From Microbacterium esteraromaticum (GTDB lineage: Bacteria > Actinomycetota > Actinomycetes > Actinomycetales > Microbacteriaceae): a DNA stretch of 64,000 nucleotides. Location: positions 682,001-746,000 of the forward strand of contig NZ_JAEMWU010000001.1 in the NCBI RefSeq assembly GCF_017303215.1, written 5' to 3'. The notes beneath the pieces are model-generated. The model ran no database searches, was not told where the DNA came from, and was given only the letters and a program-made list of their open reading frames with translations. The translations under genes and the position numbers were made by a program. Of this stretch, positions 44,483 to 51,997 are shown piece by piece (positions within the stretch are counted from its first letter, which is position 1; each line of letters opens with the position of its first letter).

Positions 44483-44527
44483 TGCAAGCGCTTACAGTTT
44501 TGGAAGAGTCGGATCGAAACGGTTCGA
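44483..44527 (-). promoter_or_regulatory. Two LacI-type operators upstream of the GH13 gene
   Basis: TGCAAGCGCTTACA (44483-44496) is a near-perfect GCGC-centred palindrome of the MalR/CcpA-like kind. TCGAAACGGTTCGA (44514-44527) is a second CG-centred imperfect palindrome. Both fall within 60 bases of the GH13 start, a fitting place for repression by the LacI protein coded downstream. Confidence 0.55.
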
Positions 44528-44551
44528 GTCTGTTGCGGGGCGCGAGTGTCG

Positions 44552-44636
44552 CTCAGGTTTGCAGGACGATTTCACTTCCACAGGATGCCGGGCGGCAGAG
44601 TCTCCTGTAGAAGTGCAATCGTCCTGCCGAGTTGAG
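44552..44636. repeat. Palindromic element type E
   Basis: An 85-bp imperfect palindrome. GCAGGACGAT, CACTTC and ACAGGA on the left pair with TCCTGT, GAAGTG and ATCGTCCTGC on the right, with CTCA and TGAG at the ends. It starts 15 bases after the stop of the dehydrogenase gene. A single copy is seen. Confidence 0.65.
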
Positions 44637-44650
44637 GTGCCCGGGTGGGC

Positions 44651-45586
44651 TCAGGATGCCGGCAGCACCACGTTCAGCGGGTCCTCGCCGGCCAGCATCC
44701 GATCGATCTGCGCCCGCACCAACCGTGCGATGCGCGGATTCATCGCCGTCGAAGCGCCGCCGCAGTGCGGGCTGATCAGCAGATTCGGTGCCTCCCAGAG
44801 CGGATGCCCGGCCGGCAGTGGCTCCTTTTCGAAGACATCGGATGCTACCCGGATACGGTTCTCGCGCAGCGCCGCCAGCATCGCCCCGGTCTCGACCAGC
44901 GCGCCGCGCCCGACGTTGACCAGCAGCGCACCCGGCGCCATACGCGCGATCATCGCTGCATCGAACAGGTGCCGGGTCTCGGCGCTCGCCGGCAGGCTCA
45001 GGATCACGATCTCGGCGTCGGGCAGCACCTCGGGCAGCTCGTCGAGGGCGTGCACGGTGACCTCGCCGACGCCGTCCAGCTCGGCTGTGCGGGCGCTGCG
45101 CGCCACGGCCAACATCGTCACCTCGAACGGTGCCAGGCGCTGCGCGATGGCCTTGCCGACACCGCCGAAGCCGACCAGCAGCACGCGCCGATCGGCAAGG
45201 CTCTCGGTGAACGCGGGAGACCACTCGCCGCGCTCCTGCGCGAGCGCGAAACGGGGCAATGCGCGCTGCGCGGCGATCGTGAGTCCCACGGCGAGTTCCG
45301 CCGTGGACGCCTCATGCACGCTCGCGGCATTGGCGAATGGGATGCCCGGCGGAAGGGCATCCGCCACCCCGTCGTACCCGATCGACTGCCCCTGCACCAG
45401 AGTGACATCGATGCCGGTCAGCGCCCGCAGGGCGCCGGTGCCGTCCATGTACGGCGGCACGACGATGTCGATGCGCTCGGCGGGCGCGGGCGTACGCATG
45501 TCCCAGATCTTGACCGACACGCCCTCGGGCAGAGGTCCGAGGTTCTGGGCCAGGCGTTCGGTGGGGACGGTCACGAGAAGGCTCAC
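44651..45586 (-). CDS. D-isomer-specific 2-hydroxyacid dehydrogenase
   Basis: A 311-residue NAD(P)-dependent dehydrogenase. The Rossmann motif VGFGGVGKA (about 137-145) is followed by LVNVGRGALVETGAML with the substrate-binding Arg, a Glu in DVFEKEPLP, and the catalytic His in SPHCGG. It reduces a 2-oxoacid or oxidises a D-2-hydroxyacid; the exact substrate is not clear (phosphoglycerate dehydrogenase usually has extra domains that are absent here). It is a single gene, divergent from the DUF1761 gene. Confidence 0.88.
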   Translation of the reverse strand: MSLLVTVPTERLAQNLGPLPEGVSVKIWDMRTPAPAERIDIVVPPYMDGTGALRALTGIDVTLVQGQSIGYDGVADALPPGIPFANAASVHEASTAELAVGLTIAAQRALPRFALAQERGEWSPAFTESLADRRVLLVGFGGVGKAIAQRLAPFEVTMLAVARSARTAELDGVGEVTVHALDELPEVLPDAEIVILSLPASAETRHLFDAAMIARMAPGALLVNVGRGALVETGAMLAALRENRIRVASDVFEKEPLPAGHPLWEAPNLLISPHCGGASTAMNPRIARLVRAQIDRMLAGEDPLNVVLPAS

Positions 45587-45653
45587 TCGCCGAGCCTATC
45601 GACCCGCACGGGGTGGAGGGGTAGCGTCAGGTCTAGCCGACCTAGGAGGACAC

Positions 45654-46085
45654 ATGATGGTTCCTGAGATCAACTACTGGGCGGTGCTGATCGCCACCGC
45701 GTCGAGCATGGTGGTTGGGTCGATCTGGTACGCGCCGAAGGTCTTCGGCACGCGGTGGTCGAAACTGGCCGGCGTCGACATGAACCGCCCCGGCGCCACG
45801 GCGATCGTGCCGATCATCACCACGGTCATCGTCAGCTTCATCACGGCGTGGGTGCTGGCCGGCGCATCATCGATCGCATGGCACTTCTATGAGGGGTCGT
45901 ACTTCTGGGCTGCGGTGGTGACCGCGGTCGCGCTGTGGGCGGGGTTCACGGCCGCGCGCTTCATCACCCACGATGCGTTCGAGGGGCGCTCGACCAAGCT
46001 CACGACGCTGAACATCGCGCACGAGCTGGTGACGGTCGTCGTGATGGCCGTGATCATCGGCGTCTGGCCGCCCGCGGGTATCTGA
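45654..46085 (+). CDS. DUF1761 family membrane protein
   Basis: A 143-residue protein with four membrane helices. The pattern INYWAVLIATASSMVVGSIW followed by YAPKVFGTRWSKLAG is that of DUF1761 proteins, and HDAFEGRSTKLTTLNIAHEL precedes the last helix. Function is unknown. The ATG at 45654 has a strong CTAGGAGGACAC ribosome site; a second ATG directly follows. Confidence 0.85.
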   Translation: MMVPEINYWAVLIATASSMVVGSIWYAPKVFGTRWSKLAGVDMNRPGATAIVPIITTVIVSFITAWVLAGASSIAWHFYEGSYFWAAVVTAVALWAGFTAARFITHDAFEGRSTKLTTLNIAHELVTVVVMAVIIGVWPPAGI

Positions 46086-46112
46086 GCGGGGCGCGTTGGC
46101 GCCTTCCCCAAG

Positions 46113-46174
46113 CACGAGGGGTCAAGAAACGTCGCGTTCGCGCACTCGGATGCCGCAGAATTTGACCCCTCGTG
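46113..46174. repeat. Palindromic element type C, copy 2 (62 bp)
   Basis: CACGAGGGGTCAAGAAACGT (46113-46132) opens it, and AATTTGACCCCTCGTG (46159-46174) closes it. Length and ends equal the copy inside copA. The middle differs and pairs less well than in copA. Confidence 0.85.
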
Positions 46175-46288
46175 GGTGAGGGGTGCGTGCGTGCGGAAGG
46201 CGTGCGTGCGCGGGATGGGGCGGGTGCGCGGGCGTAAGCGGGCCCGGGTGTCGGCGAAGCGTCGGCATCGGGCATCCGAGAGTCCCCG

Positions 46289-46371
46289 CCGAGACCCCTG
46301 CGTGGCGTCCACACCCCGTGCTACGGGCGCAGCCAGCTGGGGGTGTCGACGCGAACTAGGGGTGTCGACGA
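46289..46371. repeat. Palindromic element type A, copy 2
   Basis: CGAGACCCCTGCGTG and GTCCACACCCCGTGCTACGG read forward; GGGGGTGTCGACGCGA and TAGGGGTGTCGACG read inverted. ACACCCCGTGCT and GTGTCGACGCGA are identical to the copy at 888-968. Confidence 0.75.
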
Positions 46372-46464
46372 AGCGCCGCACGTAGCGCGCACCGAATGCA
46401 ACGCGCGTGCCGCGCAGCAAACACCGCCCAGCACACACCGCGCTACTGCGCGAGGCGCGACCGG

Positions 46465-47172
46465 TTACGCGGCTGCGCGAGTGACCGCGGCGACAGCGCT
46501 GGTGAAGAAATCGAGGCCGTCGACGCCCGAGCGCATCGCGGCATTCGTGTCGGGGCCGAAACCGGCCTCGATGGCGTGCTCGGGGTGCGGCATGAGGCCC
46601 ACCACGTTGCCCGCGGCGTTCGTCAGGCCAGCGATGTCGCGCAGCGAGCCGTTCGGGTTGACGCCGGCGTAGCGGAACGCCACCAGGCCTTCGCCCTCCA
46701 GGCGGTCGAGGGTGTCTTCCGAGGCGATGTAGCCGCCCTCGCCGTTCTTCAGCGGGATGACGATCTCCTGGCCCGCGTCGAACGCACTCGTCCACGCGGT
46801 GTCGGCGTTCTCGACGGTCAGTCGCTGATCGCGACGCACGAAGTGCTGGTGGTCATTGCGGATCAGCCCACCGGGCAGCAGGTGCGCCTCGACGAGCATC
46901 TGGAAGCCGTTGCAGATACCCAACACGGGCATGCCCTTGGCGGCGGCATCCTTCACCTCGGCCATGATCGGCGACAGAGCCGCGATCGCGCCCGAGCGCA
47001 GGTAGTCGCCGTAGCTGAACCCGCCGGGCAGCACGAGTGCGTCGACGCCCTGCAGGTCGTGCGAGCCGTGCCACAGGGCGACGGGCTCGGCGCCGGCCAT
47101 CCGCACGGCGCGCTGCGCGTCGCGGTCGTCCAGGGAGCCCGGAAAAGTGATGACCCCGACGCGTACGGTCAC
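46465..47172 (-). CDS. purQ: Phosphoribosylformylglycinamidine synthase, glutaminase subunit PurQ
   Basis: A 235-residue class I glutamine amidotransferase. The nucleophile Cys is in GICNGFQML, and the partner His-x-Glu is in MPHPEHAIE. It supplies ammonia from glutamine to PurL in step four of purine synthesis. The GTG start overlaps the purS stop by four bases, showing coupling. purL is not in the window. Confidence 0.94.
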   Translation of the reverse strand: MTVRVGVITFPGSLDDRDAQRAVRMAGAEPVALWHGSHDLQGVDALVLPGGFSYGDYLRSGAIAALSPIMAEVKDAAAKGMPVLGICNGFQMLVEAHLLPGGLIRNDHQHFVRRDQRLTVENADTAWTSAFDAGQEIVIPLKNGEGGYIASEDTLDRLEGEGLVAFRYAGVNPNGSLRDIAGLTNAAGNVVGLMPHPEHAIEAGFGPDTNAAMRSGVDGLDFFTSAVAAVTRAAA

Positions 47173-47417
47173 GGTGCGACCTCGACGCCCACGACGTCTT
47201 CGATCACCGAGTTCGAGAGCACGTCCTCGGCGAGGCGTCGCGCCTCGGCGAGCACCTCTTCGGTGACCTCACCGTCGACGGTGAGCTCGAACCGCTTGCC
47301 GATGCGGACACCGCTGAAGCTCTCAACACCCATGCGCGAGAAAGCGCCGGCAACGGCCTTTCCCTGCGGGTCGAGCAGTTCGGCCTTGGGCATGACGTCG
47401 ACGACGATGGTGGGCAT
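47169..47417 (-). CDS. purS: Phosphoribosylformylglycinamidine synthase subunit PurS
   Basis: An 82-residue Pur[21 protein letters not shown] onward, ending [15 protein letters not shown]. PurS bridges PurQ and PurL. An earlier ATG at 47423 exists, but TAGAAT (a good -10) ends two bases before it. The expected transcription start, about seven bases after that -10, coincides with the ATG at 47417, so a leaderless mRNA starting there is likely. This start choice is inference. Confidence 0.88.
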   Translation of the reverse strand: MPTIVVDVMPKAELLDPQGKAVAGAFSRMGVESFSGVRIGKRFELTVDGEVTEEVLAEARRLAEDVLSNSVIEDVVGVEVAP

Positions 47418-47493
47418 ACCCATGATTCTAGGTGATCGCGCGCGGGCTCAGCGCCCGTGAGCGGCGGGGGTCATCGCCCGAGCGTGATCGGGC

Positions 47494-48012
47494 TCACGCG
47501 GAGTGGAAGACGGTGTGCAGATCGCCGATCAGGTCGCGTCCGCCGAGGCCGTCGATCTCGAACAGCACGCTGATTCCGGCGACGGCGTAGCCGAGGGTCT
47601 CGACCAGTTCGCGTCCGGCCGCCAGGGTGCCACCGGTGGCCAGCACGTCGTCGATCAGCAGTACGCGCGTACCGGCGGGCAGGTCGTCGTGCATCTCGAC
47701 GGTCGCCGTGCCGTACTCGAGGGCGTAGTCGATCGACGCGGCGGGCTGGGGCAGCTTTCCGGCTTTGCGAATGGGGGCCAGGCCGACGCCTGCGGCGATG
47801 GCGGCCGCGCCCGCCAGGATGAATCCGCGGGCTTCGATGCCGGCGACGACGTCGAAAGTCCCCTCGAACGGCTCGATGAGTGCGCGCGTGGTCGCGTGCA
47901 GTGCGTCGTGGTCGGCCAGCAGCGGGGTGATGTCACGGAAGAGGATGCCGGGTTCCGGGTAGTCCGGGATGGAGCGGATCAGTGACTCGGCGCGGGCCAG
48001 TTCGGGGTTCAC
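47494..48012 (-). CDS. apt: Adenine phosphoribosyltransferase
   Basis: A 172-residue enzyme that salvages adenine to AMP using PRPP. The PRPP-binding motif VLLIDDVLATGGT and the N-terminal IPDYPEPGILFRDITPLLAD are characteristic. Start is a GTG. It is divergent from the GH1 gene, with palindromic element F between the two starts, and lies 77 bases downstream of purS on the same strand sense. Confidence 0.93.
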   Translation of the reverse strand: MNPELARAESLIRSIPDYPEPGILFRDITPLLADHDALHATTRALIEPFEGTFDVVAGIEARGFILAGAAAIAAGVGLAPIRKAGKLPQPAASIDYALEYGTATVEMHDDLPAGTRVLLIDDVLATGGTLAAGRELVETLGYAVAGISVLFEIDGLGGRDLIGDLHTVFHSA

Positions 48013-48062
48013 CCGTTCAGGCTACCGCTCGCCCCTGCGCCCACCCTTACCCGGAGCTCCAC

Positions 48063-48127
48063 CCGTCTATGCGTCACAAACCCGAGCTATCGGCTCTGAA
48101 TAGCGCGGGTTCGTGACAAATAGACGG
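48063..48127. repeat. Palindromic element type F
   Basis: A 65-bp palindrome: CCGTCTAT and GTCACAAACCCG, then AGCTAT on the left; ATAGC, CGGGTTCGTGAC and ATAGACGG on the right. It lies between the divergent apt and GH1 genes, 15 bases from the CebR box. A single copy is seen. Confidence 0.7.
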
Positions 48128-48141
48128 AAGCTGGCCCAGCG

Positions 48142-48155
48142 TGGGAGCGCTCCCA
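48142..48155 (+). promoter_or_regulatory. Perfect CebR/CelR operator upstream of the GH1 gene
   Basis: TGGGAGCGCTCCCA is identical to the 14-bp palindrome bound by CebR in Streptomyces and CelR in Thermobifida. It lies about 20 bases before a GAGAAT (-10 candidate at 48175-48180) and 33 bases before the start codon. Repression would be lifted by cellobiose or a related oligosaccharide. Confidence 0.88.
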
Positions 48156-48187
48156 CCAGACCCCCGGATCATGTGAGAATGGAGCGC

Positions 48188-49609
48188 ATGACCCGGTCCT
48201 TCCCTGATGGCTTCCTGTTCGGCGCGGCGACGGCCGCCTACCAGATCGAGGGCGCGGCCTTCGAGGACGGCCGCACGGCATCCATCTGGGACGCCTTCGC
48301 GCGCGTGCCCGGCGCCGTCATCAACGCCGAGAACGGCGATGTCGCCTGCGACCACTACCACCGCTACGCCGATGACGTCGCACTCATGAAGGACCTCGGG
48401 CTTCAGGCGTACCGCTTCTCGACGTCGTGGTCGCGGGTGCGACCCGACGCCGGGCCGGTCAACCCGAAGGGCGTCGATTTCTACAGCCGGCTCGTCGACG
48501 AACTGCTCGCCGCCGACATCGTGCCCTGGTTGACGCTGCATCACTGGGATATGCCGCAGGCGCTCGAAGAACGCGGCGGTTGGGCGAGCCGCGAGGTCGT
48601 CGACCGCTTCACCGAGTACGCGCTGACGATGCACGACGCCCTCGGCGATCGCGTGCAGCACTGGACCACGCTCAATGAGCCCTGGTGCTCGTCGTTCCTG
48701 TCGTACACGGCCGGTGTGCACGCGCCGGGACGCACGAGCATCCGCGATGGCCTGCTCGCCTCGCACCACCTGCTGCTCGCGCACGGTCGCGCGGTGCAGG
48801 CGCTGCGCGAGCGCGATGCCGGCCTCGATCTCGGCATCACTCTCAACCTCACCGTCGCCGACCCTGCCGATCCGACTGACCCGCGCGACGTCGATGCCGC
48901 GCGGCGCATCGACGGGCAGTTCAACCGCTGGTTCCTCGATCCGCTCTTCCGCGGCGCGTACCCCGCCGACATCGTGCGCGACCTGCGCGAGGTGGATGCT
49001 GACGCGGTCAGCGCCTGGCAGGAGGCCGTGCACGACGGCGACCTCGAGGCGATCTCGACGCCGCTCGATGCGCTCGGTGTGAACTACTACCACGGTGAGC
49101 TGCTCTCGGGGCATCCGCAGCCGGGCGGTGGCGACCCGCACCAGACCGACGGACTCGACCTTCGTGAGACGGCGTCGCCGTTCCCCGCCGACGCCGACGT
49201 GCACTGGGTTGAGCGCGGCCTGCCGCGCACTGCGATGGGCTGGGAGGTGCAGCCCGAGGGGCTCCCCCGCCTGCTCGTGCGGGTGGCCGAGGAGTACGCG
49301 CCGGGGGTGACGCTGTACGTCACCGAGAACGGCGTCGCCTACGACGACACCGTGGATGCCGAGGGCCAGGTGCCCGACGTGGATCGGGCCGAGTTCGTGC
49401 GCGCGCACCTCGCGGCGGTGGTGGATGCCATCGCGCAGGGCGTCGATGTGCGCGGCTACTTCTACTGGTCGCTGATGGACAATTTCGAATGGTCGTGGGG
49501 ATATGCCAAGCGGTTCGGCATCGTGCGCGTCGACTACGAGACGCAGCAGCGCACGGTGAAGCAGAGCGGTCGCGAGTACGCGCGCATCATCGCGGCGCGC
49601 GCCGTCTGA
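48188..49609 (+). CDS. GH1 beta-glucosidase, cellobiose-regulated
   Basis: A 473-residue family 1 glycosidase. FPDGFLFGAATAAYQIEGA opens it; the acid/base is E164 in TLNEPW and the nucleophile is E380 in YVTENG. There is no signal peptide, so it splits cellobiose or other beta-glucosides in the cytosol. I choose ATG 48188: GAGAAT (48175-48180) is a likely -10 seven bases upstream, and there is no well-spaced ribosome site, so the transcript may be leaderless. It is followed by a CebR-type LacI gene. Confidence 0.93.
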   Translation: MTRSFPDGFLFGAATAAYQIEGAAFEDGRTASIWDAFARVPGAVINAENGDVACDHYHRYADDVALMKDLGLQAYRFSTSWSRVRPDAGPVNPKGVDFYSRLVDELLAADIVPWLTLHHWDMPQALEERGGWASREVVDRFTEYALTMHDALGDRVQHWTTLNEPWCSSFLSYTAGVHAPGRTSIRDGLLASHHLLLAHGRAVQALRERDAGLDLGITLNLTVADPADPTDPRDVDAARRIDGQFNRWFLDPLFRGAYPADIVRDLREVDADAVSAWQEAVHDGDLEAISTPLDALGVNYYHGELLSGHPQPGGGDPHQTDGLDLRETASPFPADADVHWVERGLPRTAMGWEVQPEGLPRLLVRVAEEYAPGVTLYVTENGVAYDDTVDAEGQVPDVDRAEFVRAHLAAVVDAIAQGVDVRGYFYWSLMDNFEWSWGYAKRFGIVRVDYETQQRTVKQSGREYARIIAARAV

Positions 49610-49625
49610 TCGGCGGGAGGAGCGG

Positions 49626-50618
49626 ATGCCACGTTCGACCATCGAAGAGGTCGCCGCGCGCGCCGGCGTCTCGCGTTCCACCGTGTCGCGGGTGGTCAAC
49701 GGTTCGACGGCTGTCAGCCCCGCGGCGCTAGCGGCTGTGCAGCGCGCGATCGCTGACCTCAACTACGCGCCCAGTCGTGCGGCGCGTTCTCTGGCGAGCA
49801 GGCGCACTCATGCGATCGGCCTGGTCATCCCTGAAGACACCACGCGTTTCTTCGGCGACCCGTTCCTGGCCTCGGTGGTCGCGGGGATCGGCGAACGGCT
49901 GGCCGAGTCCGACTATGTGCTGACGCTGTTGATCGCCAGTGCCGATCCGGGTGGCAAGATGACCCGGTTCGTGCGCAACGGCGGTGTCGACGCCGCGATC
50001 ATCGTCTCGCATCATGCGGGCGACGCGTTCGTCGATCGCATCGCCGATGCCGTGCCGGTGGTCTACGGCGGCCGGCCCCTGCAGCGCCACGACGGCGATT
50101 ACGTCGTCGACGTCGACAACGTCGCCGCCGCGCGTCGGGCGACGCAGCACCTGATCGAGCGCGGGCGCACGCGGATCGCCACGATCACGGGGCCGCTGAT
50201 GATGGGGTCGGGCATGGACCGCCGCGAGGGCTTCCGTGCCGCGCTGGCGGATGCCGGACTCGAGCCCTTCGCCGAGGAGGAGGGTGACTACAGTGAGGCC
50301 GGCGGGGCGGCATCCGCACGTCGCATCCTGGCGGGAGGTCGACCCGACGCGATCTTCGTGGCCAGCGATCTGATGGCTCGCGGCGCGTTGACGGTGCTGC
50401 AGGCCGCGGGCATCCGCGTTCCCGACGATGTCGCGATCGTCGGTTTCGACGACTCGCCGGTGGCGCAGAGCACCGATCCGCAGCTCACGACGATCCGCCA
50501 GCCGATGCGCGCGCAGGGCGTGGTGATGGCCGATGTGCTGCTGGCGCGTCTGGGGGGCGAGACGCCGGAGCGCACGACGATGCTGGCGACCGAGTTGGTG
50601 GTGCGCGCTTCGGCCTGA
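49626..50618 (+). CDS. CebR-like LacI-family repressor of cellobiose use
   Basis: A 330-residue regulator with helix-turn-helix STIEEVAARAGVSRSTVSRV (3-22) and CebR-like features such as IGLVIPEDTTRFFGDPFLAS. It follows the GH1 gene by 16 bases with a GGGAGGAGCGG ribosome site. The upstream CebR box makes self-inclusive repression of the bgl-cebR pair likely. No cebEFG transporter is in the window. Confidence 0.88.
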   Translation: MPRSTIEEVAARAGVSRSTVSRVVNGSTAVSPAALAAVQRAIADLNYAPSRAARSLASRRTHAIGLVIPEDTTRFFGDPFLASVVAGIGERLAESDYVLTLLIASADPGGKMTRFVRNGGVDAAIIVSHHAGDAFVDRIADAVPVVYGGRPLQRHDGDYVVDVDNVAAARRATQHLIERGRTRIATITGPLMMGSGMDRREGFRAALADAGLEPFAEEEGDYSEAGGAASARRILAGGRPDAIFVASDLMARGALTVLQAAGIRVPDDVAIVGFDDSPVAQSTDPQLTTIRQPMRAQGVVMADVLLARLGGETPERTTMLATELVVRASA

Positions 50619-50622
50619 GCGT

Positions 50623-51759
50623 TCAGGCGGGGAGGGTGGCGAGTTCGGTTTCGCGGACGCCCAGCGCACGGTACCGGTCGTGCAGTGCGGCGACGGCTGC
50701 GCCGTGCGCCCCGGCGTACTCGCCCAGGGTCGAGAAGACCAGCCGCGGGGCGACGCCCAGGTGGTGGGTCAGCATGGCCTCGTAGCGTTCGAGGTCATCG
50801 GCGAGTGAGGCTGAGACGCCACCGCCGAGCACGATCAGCTCGGGTTCGCACGACACGGTCGCGGCGGTGAGCACGATGAGCAGCGCCTGATCGAAGTGCG
50901 CGCGCAGTGCGCGCAGCGGTTGGGGGGCGTCGTGCGCGAAGACCTCGGCGGGGGAGTCGATGCGGATGCCCGATTCGGCGGCGAGATGCGTGAGCCCTGG
51001 GCCGGTGACCATGAGCTCCAGGCGGGTGCCGAGGGGGCCGGCGGGCAACTGGCCGAACTCACCGACGACGCCTCGCTTGCCGCGGAGGATGCGTCCGTCC
51101 ACGGCCACGCCGGCGCCGAGACCCGCCCCGATCGTGATCATGACCGCGGTCGGTACGCCCCGTGCGGCGCCGAAGTGTTGCTCGCCGAGCAGGGCGAGGT
51201 TGGCGTCGTTGTCACCGGCGACGGGAAAGCCGAGGGCATCCGAGAGCGTGGCGATGAACTCCGAGCGCTCGAGCTGCGGCATGTTGGGGGCGTTCGTGAT
51301 CGTGCGGCCGTCGCTGCTCACGGCGCCGGGCAACCCGACGTAGGCGCTGCGCAGATGGGGGCGGTCGGGGCCCGCGAGTCGCGCGACCTCGTCGGCGACC
51401 CAGGCGGCGAGGGCATCGGGGCCGGCATCCTGGGGCGTGGGCAGGCTGACCTGCGCGCGGATGCCACCGACGAGGTCTGCCGTGACGATGCGGGTGTTCG
51501 AGGCGCCCAGGTCAATGCCGGTGACGACGCTGCGGGGGGCGACGACGTCGAGCAGCACGGCACGGCGTCCTCGCTGCTCGGACACGAGCTCGGAAACTTC
51601 GTGCACGATCCCGTCGGCGATCAGCTGGTCGATGGTGCGAGTGACCGTGGCGGCCGAGATGCCGGTGAGATCGGCGAGCTGCTTGCGGGTGATGGGCCGG
51701 TGGCGCAGCAGTTCGGCGAGCACGGTGGTGCGGTTGATGTCGCGTGTGTCGTGAACCAC
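50623..51759 (-). CDS. ROK-family transcriptional regulator of the adjacent ABC/PTE operon
   Basis: A 378-residue ROK repressor. An N-terminal winged helix-turn-helix (RPITRKQLADLTGISAATVT) precedes a ROK sugar-kinase-like domain with GIDLGASNTRI and ITIGAGLGAGVAVDG. I choose the GTG at 51759 with GAGGAGACCC upstream; the longer frame to 51798 adds an unlikely Pro/Cys stretch. The usual ROK zinc cluster (CGxxGCxE) is not visible: the region reads RGKRGVVGEFGQLPAGPLGT. It is divergent from the sugar-binding protein gene and probably controls that operon. Confidence 0.85.
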   Translation of the reverse strand: MVHDTRDINRTTVLAELLRHRPITRKQLADLTGISAATVTRTIDQLIADGIVHEVSELVSEQRGRRAVLLDVVAPRSVVTGIDLGASNTRIVTADLVGGIRAQVSLPTPQDAGPDALAAWVADEVARLAGPDRPHLRSAYVGLPGAVSSDGRTITNAPNMPQLERSEFIATLSDALGFPVAGDNDANLALLGEQHFGAARGVPTAVMITIGAGLGAGVAVDGRILRGKRGVVGEFGQLPAGPLGTRLELMVTGPGLTHLAAESGIRIDSPAEVFAHDAPQPLRALRAHFDQALLIVLTAATVSCEPELIVLGGGVSASLADDLERYEAMLTHHLGVAPRLVFSTLGEYAGAHGAAVAALHDRYRALGVRETELATLPA

Positions 51760-51997
51760 GGGTCTCCTCGGGCATGGGCTGTCGCCTGCACCGACCATAC
51801 TTCCACATTCGCATCATGAAGAGTTCAAAAAAGAGGCGAATCCGTGGGTGAGCCGGGTTATCGCCACTACGCCTCGGCGGATTCTCGAGATTTCTCTTGA
51901 CTTTGGTTTTGTCGTGCAATCAAATAGGGGGAGTCAACGGCGACGCCCACCTCGGGATCAGCCCTCCCTCGCATCGCAGATACGAAAGGCACCCCTC
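51760..51997 (+). promoter_or_regulatory. Divergent promoter region between ROK regulator and ABC operon
   Basis: TTGACT (51897-51902) and CAAATA (51921-51926), 18 bases apart, form a candidate promoter for the operon. GAATCCG (51838-51844) and CGGATTC (51878-51884) are an inverted pair that could be a ROK operator. The stretch is AT-richer than its surroundings. Confidence 0.45.

Larger units (their letters stand above)
46086..46464. other. 379-bp intergenic block holding two palindromic elements
   Basis: The gap between the convergent DUF1761 and purQ genes has no credible gene. It contains palindromic elements C (46113-46174) and A (46289-46371). A stretch of repeated GTGCGTGC and GGGCGTAAG-like words (about 46180-46255) lies between them, and a GCGC-rich tail leads to purQ. 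It looks like a landing site for repeated elements. Confidence 0.7.

Noticed and set aside
42681..45653. Open frame of over 1100 codons ending in the DUF1761 gene
   Set aside because: It lies antisense to the GH13 and dehydrogenase genes, which have full family motifs; only its last 144 codons are a real gene.
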